Assembly: GCA_000416085.1 (NCBI GenBank)
Contig: KE356579.1
Span: 602,881 to 609,555, forward strand
DNA: 6,675 bases
Reading direction: 5' to 3'
DNA from: a halophilic archaeon J07HX64
GTDB lineage: Archaea > Halobacteriota > Halobacteria > Halobacteriales > Haloarculaceae
In this document: one piece after another, positions 4,978-6,675 of the stretch
Numbering within the stretch: the stretch's first letter is position 1
Layout of the letters: each line of letters opens with the position of its first letter
Notes under the pieces: generated by a model
Databases searched by the model: none
What the model saw: only the letters and a program-made list of their open reading frames with translations
Told to the model about the DNA's origin: nothing
Program-made: the position numbers and the translations under genes

Positions 4978-6025
4978 ACGGTTCGTTCACCGGGTCAGGA
5001 TGGCCGTACTCCTCGAGGAACGCCTGTAGTTGCGCCCGCTGGCCATCGAGTGGCGGTGTGAGTTCCGCGTACACGCGCTCGAACATCGCCTCCGGGTCGG
5101 GTCTCTGTTGCTCCTCGGCGCTTTCGACGGCTGCCTCCAGTTCTGTTGCAACCTCCGCTTGGACCTGCTCGACCTGTTCGTCATCGAGCAGGCCGGCCTC
5201 GCGGAGCCACCCCTCGTAGCGGTCGAGCGGGTCGCGGGTCCGCCAGTCGGGCAGGTCGGTCTGGCGGTGCTCGTAGCGTGAGGGGTCATCGCTCGTCGTG
5301 TGTGCGCCGCGACGGTAGGTGAGACTCTCGATCATCACCGGGTCGCCCTCCCGGGCCTGTTCGAGCGCGTCTGTCACGACCTGCCAGACAGCAACCGGGT
5401 CGTTCCCGTCGACCCGCACACCATCGAACCCGTACGCCTCGGCCTTCTGTGCGAGGGTTGTGCTCGCGGTCTGTTGCTGTACCGGCAGCGAGATGGCCCA
5501 GCCGTTGTTCTCACAGAAAAAGACAACGGGCGCATCGAACACGCCGGCGAAGTTCAGCCCCTCGTGAAAGTCACCCTCGGAGGTGGCGCCATCGCCGAAG
5601 TACGCACAGACAGCGTGGTCGGCGTCGCGGTAGTCAGCGGCCATCGCCGCGCCGACCGCGTGTGGGATCTGTGTCGCAATCGGCACCGCCTGCGGGAGAT
5701 CCTGGACATCGCTGTCGGACAGTGTAGCGTGTCCGCGACGGAACAGCAGGATGTCACTCATCGGCACCCCACGGACGAGCTGCATCGCGTTCGCCCGGTA
5801 GGTGGGAAACAGCCAGTCCTCGGCCGCGAGCGCGTGTGCCGCGCCGACCTGTGAGGCCTCTTGCCCGCTGAACTGTGGGTAGCCGCTCATCCAGCCCTGG
5901 CGCTGGAGCGACAGCGCCCGCTCGTCGAACCGCCGTGCCCGGACCATCGCGCGGTACAGCGCGAGCGCCGTCTCCTCAGATACCGCTGCCGCCGAGAACG
6001 ACGCCGACGCTACGACACTGTGCAT
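4976..6025 (-). CDS. pdhA: Thiamine-diphosphate 2-oxoacid dehydrogenase E1 component, alpha subunit (pyruvate dehydrogenase-like)
   Basis: A 349-residue E1 alpha subunit. With an E1 beta partner it decarboxylates a 2-oxoacid (pyruvate or a branched-chain acid) using thiamine diphosphate and passes the acyl group to E2 lipoyl. The cofactor motif is clear: GDG at 144-146, then NN at 173-174 in CENNGWAIS. YRRGAHTTSDDPSRY (237-251) is the conserved phosphorylation-loop region with active-site H242. LFPTYRANAMQLVRG (72-86) is the substrate/cofactor segment. A helical, Glu-rich stretch (about 278-310) may be coiled. The length is typical. The ATG at 6025 has a TATA-like box about 25 bp upstream. 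Oddly, no E1 beta, E2 or E3 gene follows: the next gene is convergent. It could be a second paralogue beside a full operon elsewhere. The substrate is not decided by sequence, and the symbol is a family label. Confidence 0.88.
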   Translation of the reverse strand: MHSVVASASFSAAAVSEETALALYRAMVRARRFDERALSLQRQGWMSGYPQFSGQEASQVGAAHALAAEDWLFPTYRANAMQLVRGVPMSDILLFRRGHATLSDSDVQDLPQAVPIATQIPHAVGAAMAADYRDADHAVCAYFGDGATSEGDFHEGLNFAGVFDAPVVFFCENNGWAISLPVQQQTASTTLAQKAEAYGFDGVRVDGNDPVAVWQVVTDALEQAREGDPVMIESLTYRRGAHTTSDDPSRYEHRQTDLPDWRTRDPLDRYEGWLREAGLLDDEQVEQVQAEVATELEAAVESAEEQQRPDPEAMFERVYAELTPPLDGQRAQLQAFLEEYGHPDPVNEP

Positions 6026-6046
6026 ACCGGTACGCCTCGCGCTGGT

Positions 6047-6054
6047 GTAGTAAA
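6047..6054 (-). promoter_or_regulatory. TATA-like box of the E1 alpha gene
   Basis: The minus strand reads GTTTACTA, centred about 25-26 bp upstream of the ATG at 6025. It lies inside the 53-bp gap after ppa. It suggests that E1 alpha can be transcribed alone as a leaderless mRNA even if some transcripts read through from ppa. Confidence 0.5.
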
Positions 6055-6078
6055 CCGCTTTCGACGCCGACCCAACAC

Positions 6079-6606
6079 CTACCGCTCCTCGTAGAGCCTC
6101 TGTGCGTGTTCGATCGCGTCAAACGCCGCCTGCCTGTCCTCGAAGCCGAGTGTCTCGGTTTCCTTTCCGGATTCGAGGTTCTTGTAGGTCTCGAAGAACT
6201 CGGCTATCTCGTCGAGGGTCTGCTGGGGGATGTCCGCGAGATCTGTTATGTGATCGTACCGGGGGTCCTCGGCGGGCACCGCAATTACCTTGTCGTCTTT
6301 CTCACCGTCGTCGTCCATCCCCATCAGCGCCACCGGCCGGGCCTCGATTACACAACCCGGGAACGTCTGATCCTCGACCAGGACGAGCACGTCGAACGGA
6401 TCACCGTCATCGTAGTATGACTGGGGGATGAACCCGTAATCGCTCGGGTAGTGGACGTTGCTGTGTAGCACACGGTCGAGCACCATCCCCGGGATCTCCT
6501 TCTCGTACTCATACTTGTTGCGCTCGCCTTTCAGACACTCCACGACTGCGTAGATCTCCTCGGGCGGGTCCGGCCCCGTTTCGAGGTCTTCCCAGAGGTT
6601 CGTCAT
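6079..6606 (-). CDS. ppa: Inorganic pyrophosphatase (soluble, family I)
   Basis: A cytoplasmic Mg-dependent enzyme that hydrolyses pyrophosphate to two phosphates and so pulls forward biosynthetic reactions such as nucleotide polymerisation and aminoacyl-tRNA formation. Numbering from the ATG at 6609, the family I active site is complete: K32 and E34 in NKYEYEK, R46, Y58, the metal-binding signature DGDPFD (D68, D70, D73), D100, D105 and K107 in the next acidic loop, and Y142-K143 in TYKNLE. The length (175-176) is normal and the sequence closely resembles other haloarchaeal enzymes. Two ATG codons stand in tandem at 6609 and 6606. The second is chosen because the TATA-like box is then 27 bp upstream and because I recall haloarchaeal relatives beginning MTNLWEDLE or similar. 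The E1 alpha gene follows 53 bp downstream on the same strand. The two functions are not directly linked. Confidence 0.96.
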   Translation of the reverse strand: MTNLWEDLETGPDPPEEIYAVVECLKGERNKYEYEKEIPGMVLDRVLHSNVHYPSDYGFIPQSYYDDGDPFDVLVLVEDQTFPGCVIEARPVALMGMDDDGEKDDKVIAVPAEDPRYDHITDLADIPQQTLDEIAEFFETYKNLESGKETETLGFEDRQAAFDAIEHAQRLYEER

Positions 6607-6627
6607 CATCTTGAACTGCGGCCATGC

Positions 6628-6638
6628 TTCAAAAACTA
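6628..6638 (-). promoter_or_regulatory. TATA-like box of ppa
   Basis: The minus strand reads TAGTTTTTGAA, centred 27 bp upstream of the ATG at 6606 and 24 bp upstream of the one at 6609. This is consistent with a leaderless transcript and favours the second ATG. Confidence 0.5.
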
Positions 6639-6675
6639 CTTTCGGTCTGAGTTGGTATAGGTGTCAAGGCACAGA

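Noticed and set aside
5300..5854. A 184-codon plus-strand open frame
   Set aside because: It is antisense to the E1 alpha gene across its thiamine-diphosphate motif and has no recognisable domain and no promoter.
1..6675. CRISPR array, toxin-antitoxin pair or defence island
   Set aside because: No regularly spaced repeats were seen, and apart from two uncharacterised small genes every coding region is a housekeeping or metabolic enzyme.

Overview
The window looks like ordinary chromosomal sequence from a halophilic archaeon (class Halobacteria). The proteins are strongly acidic (Asp/Glu-rich, few Lys), the DNA is GC-rich with GTC/GAC-rich codons, and most genes show an archaeal TATA-like box about 25-30 bp upstream of the start codon with no room for a Shine-Dalgarno site. 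The gene set also fits: a GCS2-type glutamate-cysteine ligase, a haloarchaeal-type inorganic pyrophosphatase and a 2-oxoacid dehydrogenase E1 alpha. I would not name a genus.

Layout from left to right: gshA-like glutamate-cysteine ligase (minus, 3-1085). A 107-bp gap with two adjacent stem-loops, which may be a terminator or the leftover end of an IS200/IS605-type element. A succinylglutamate desuccinylase/aspartoacylase-family metallohydrolase (minus, 1193-1999). A 271-bp divergent intergenic region rich in short palindromes. A four-helix membrane protein of unknown function (plus, 2271-2663). A thiolase (minus, 2698-3834). A 150-bp divergent promoter region with a striking inverted repeat over the thiolase TATA box. 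A VOC (glyoxalase/extradiol dioxygenase fold) protein (plus, 3985-4653). A 41-residue acidic protein with a CGC motif (plus, 4808-4933). Nested inverted repeats between convergent genes. An orphan pyruvate/2-oxoacid dehydrogenase E1 alpha (minus, 4976-6025). Inorganic pyrophosphatase (minus, 6079-6606).

The genes are mostly single transcription units facing in alternating directions. They cover thiol metabolism (gamma-glutamylcysteine), acyl-CoA metabolism (thiolase), 2-oxoacid oxidation (E1 alpha) and pyrophosphate recycling (ppa), and I see no shared pathway. ppa and the E1 alpha gene lie 53 bp apart on the same strand and could be co-transcribed, but E1 alpha also has its own TATA-like box.

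I found no mobile-element gene, CRISPR array, tRNA, rRNA or evident new multi-gene system. The observations most worth checking are non-coding: the GCGTGA/TCACGC inverted repeat on the thiolase promoter, which recurs with a shorter spacer in the leader of the 41-residue gene; the stem-loop pair at 1147-1181; and the palindrome cluster at 2057-2179.
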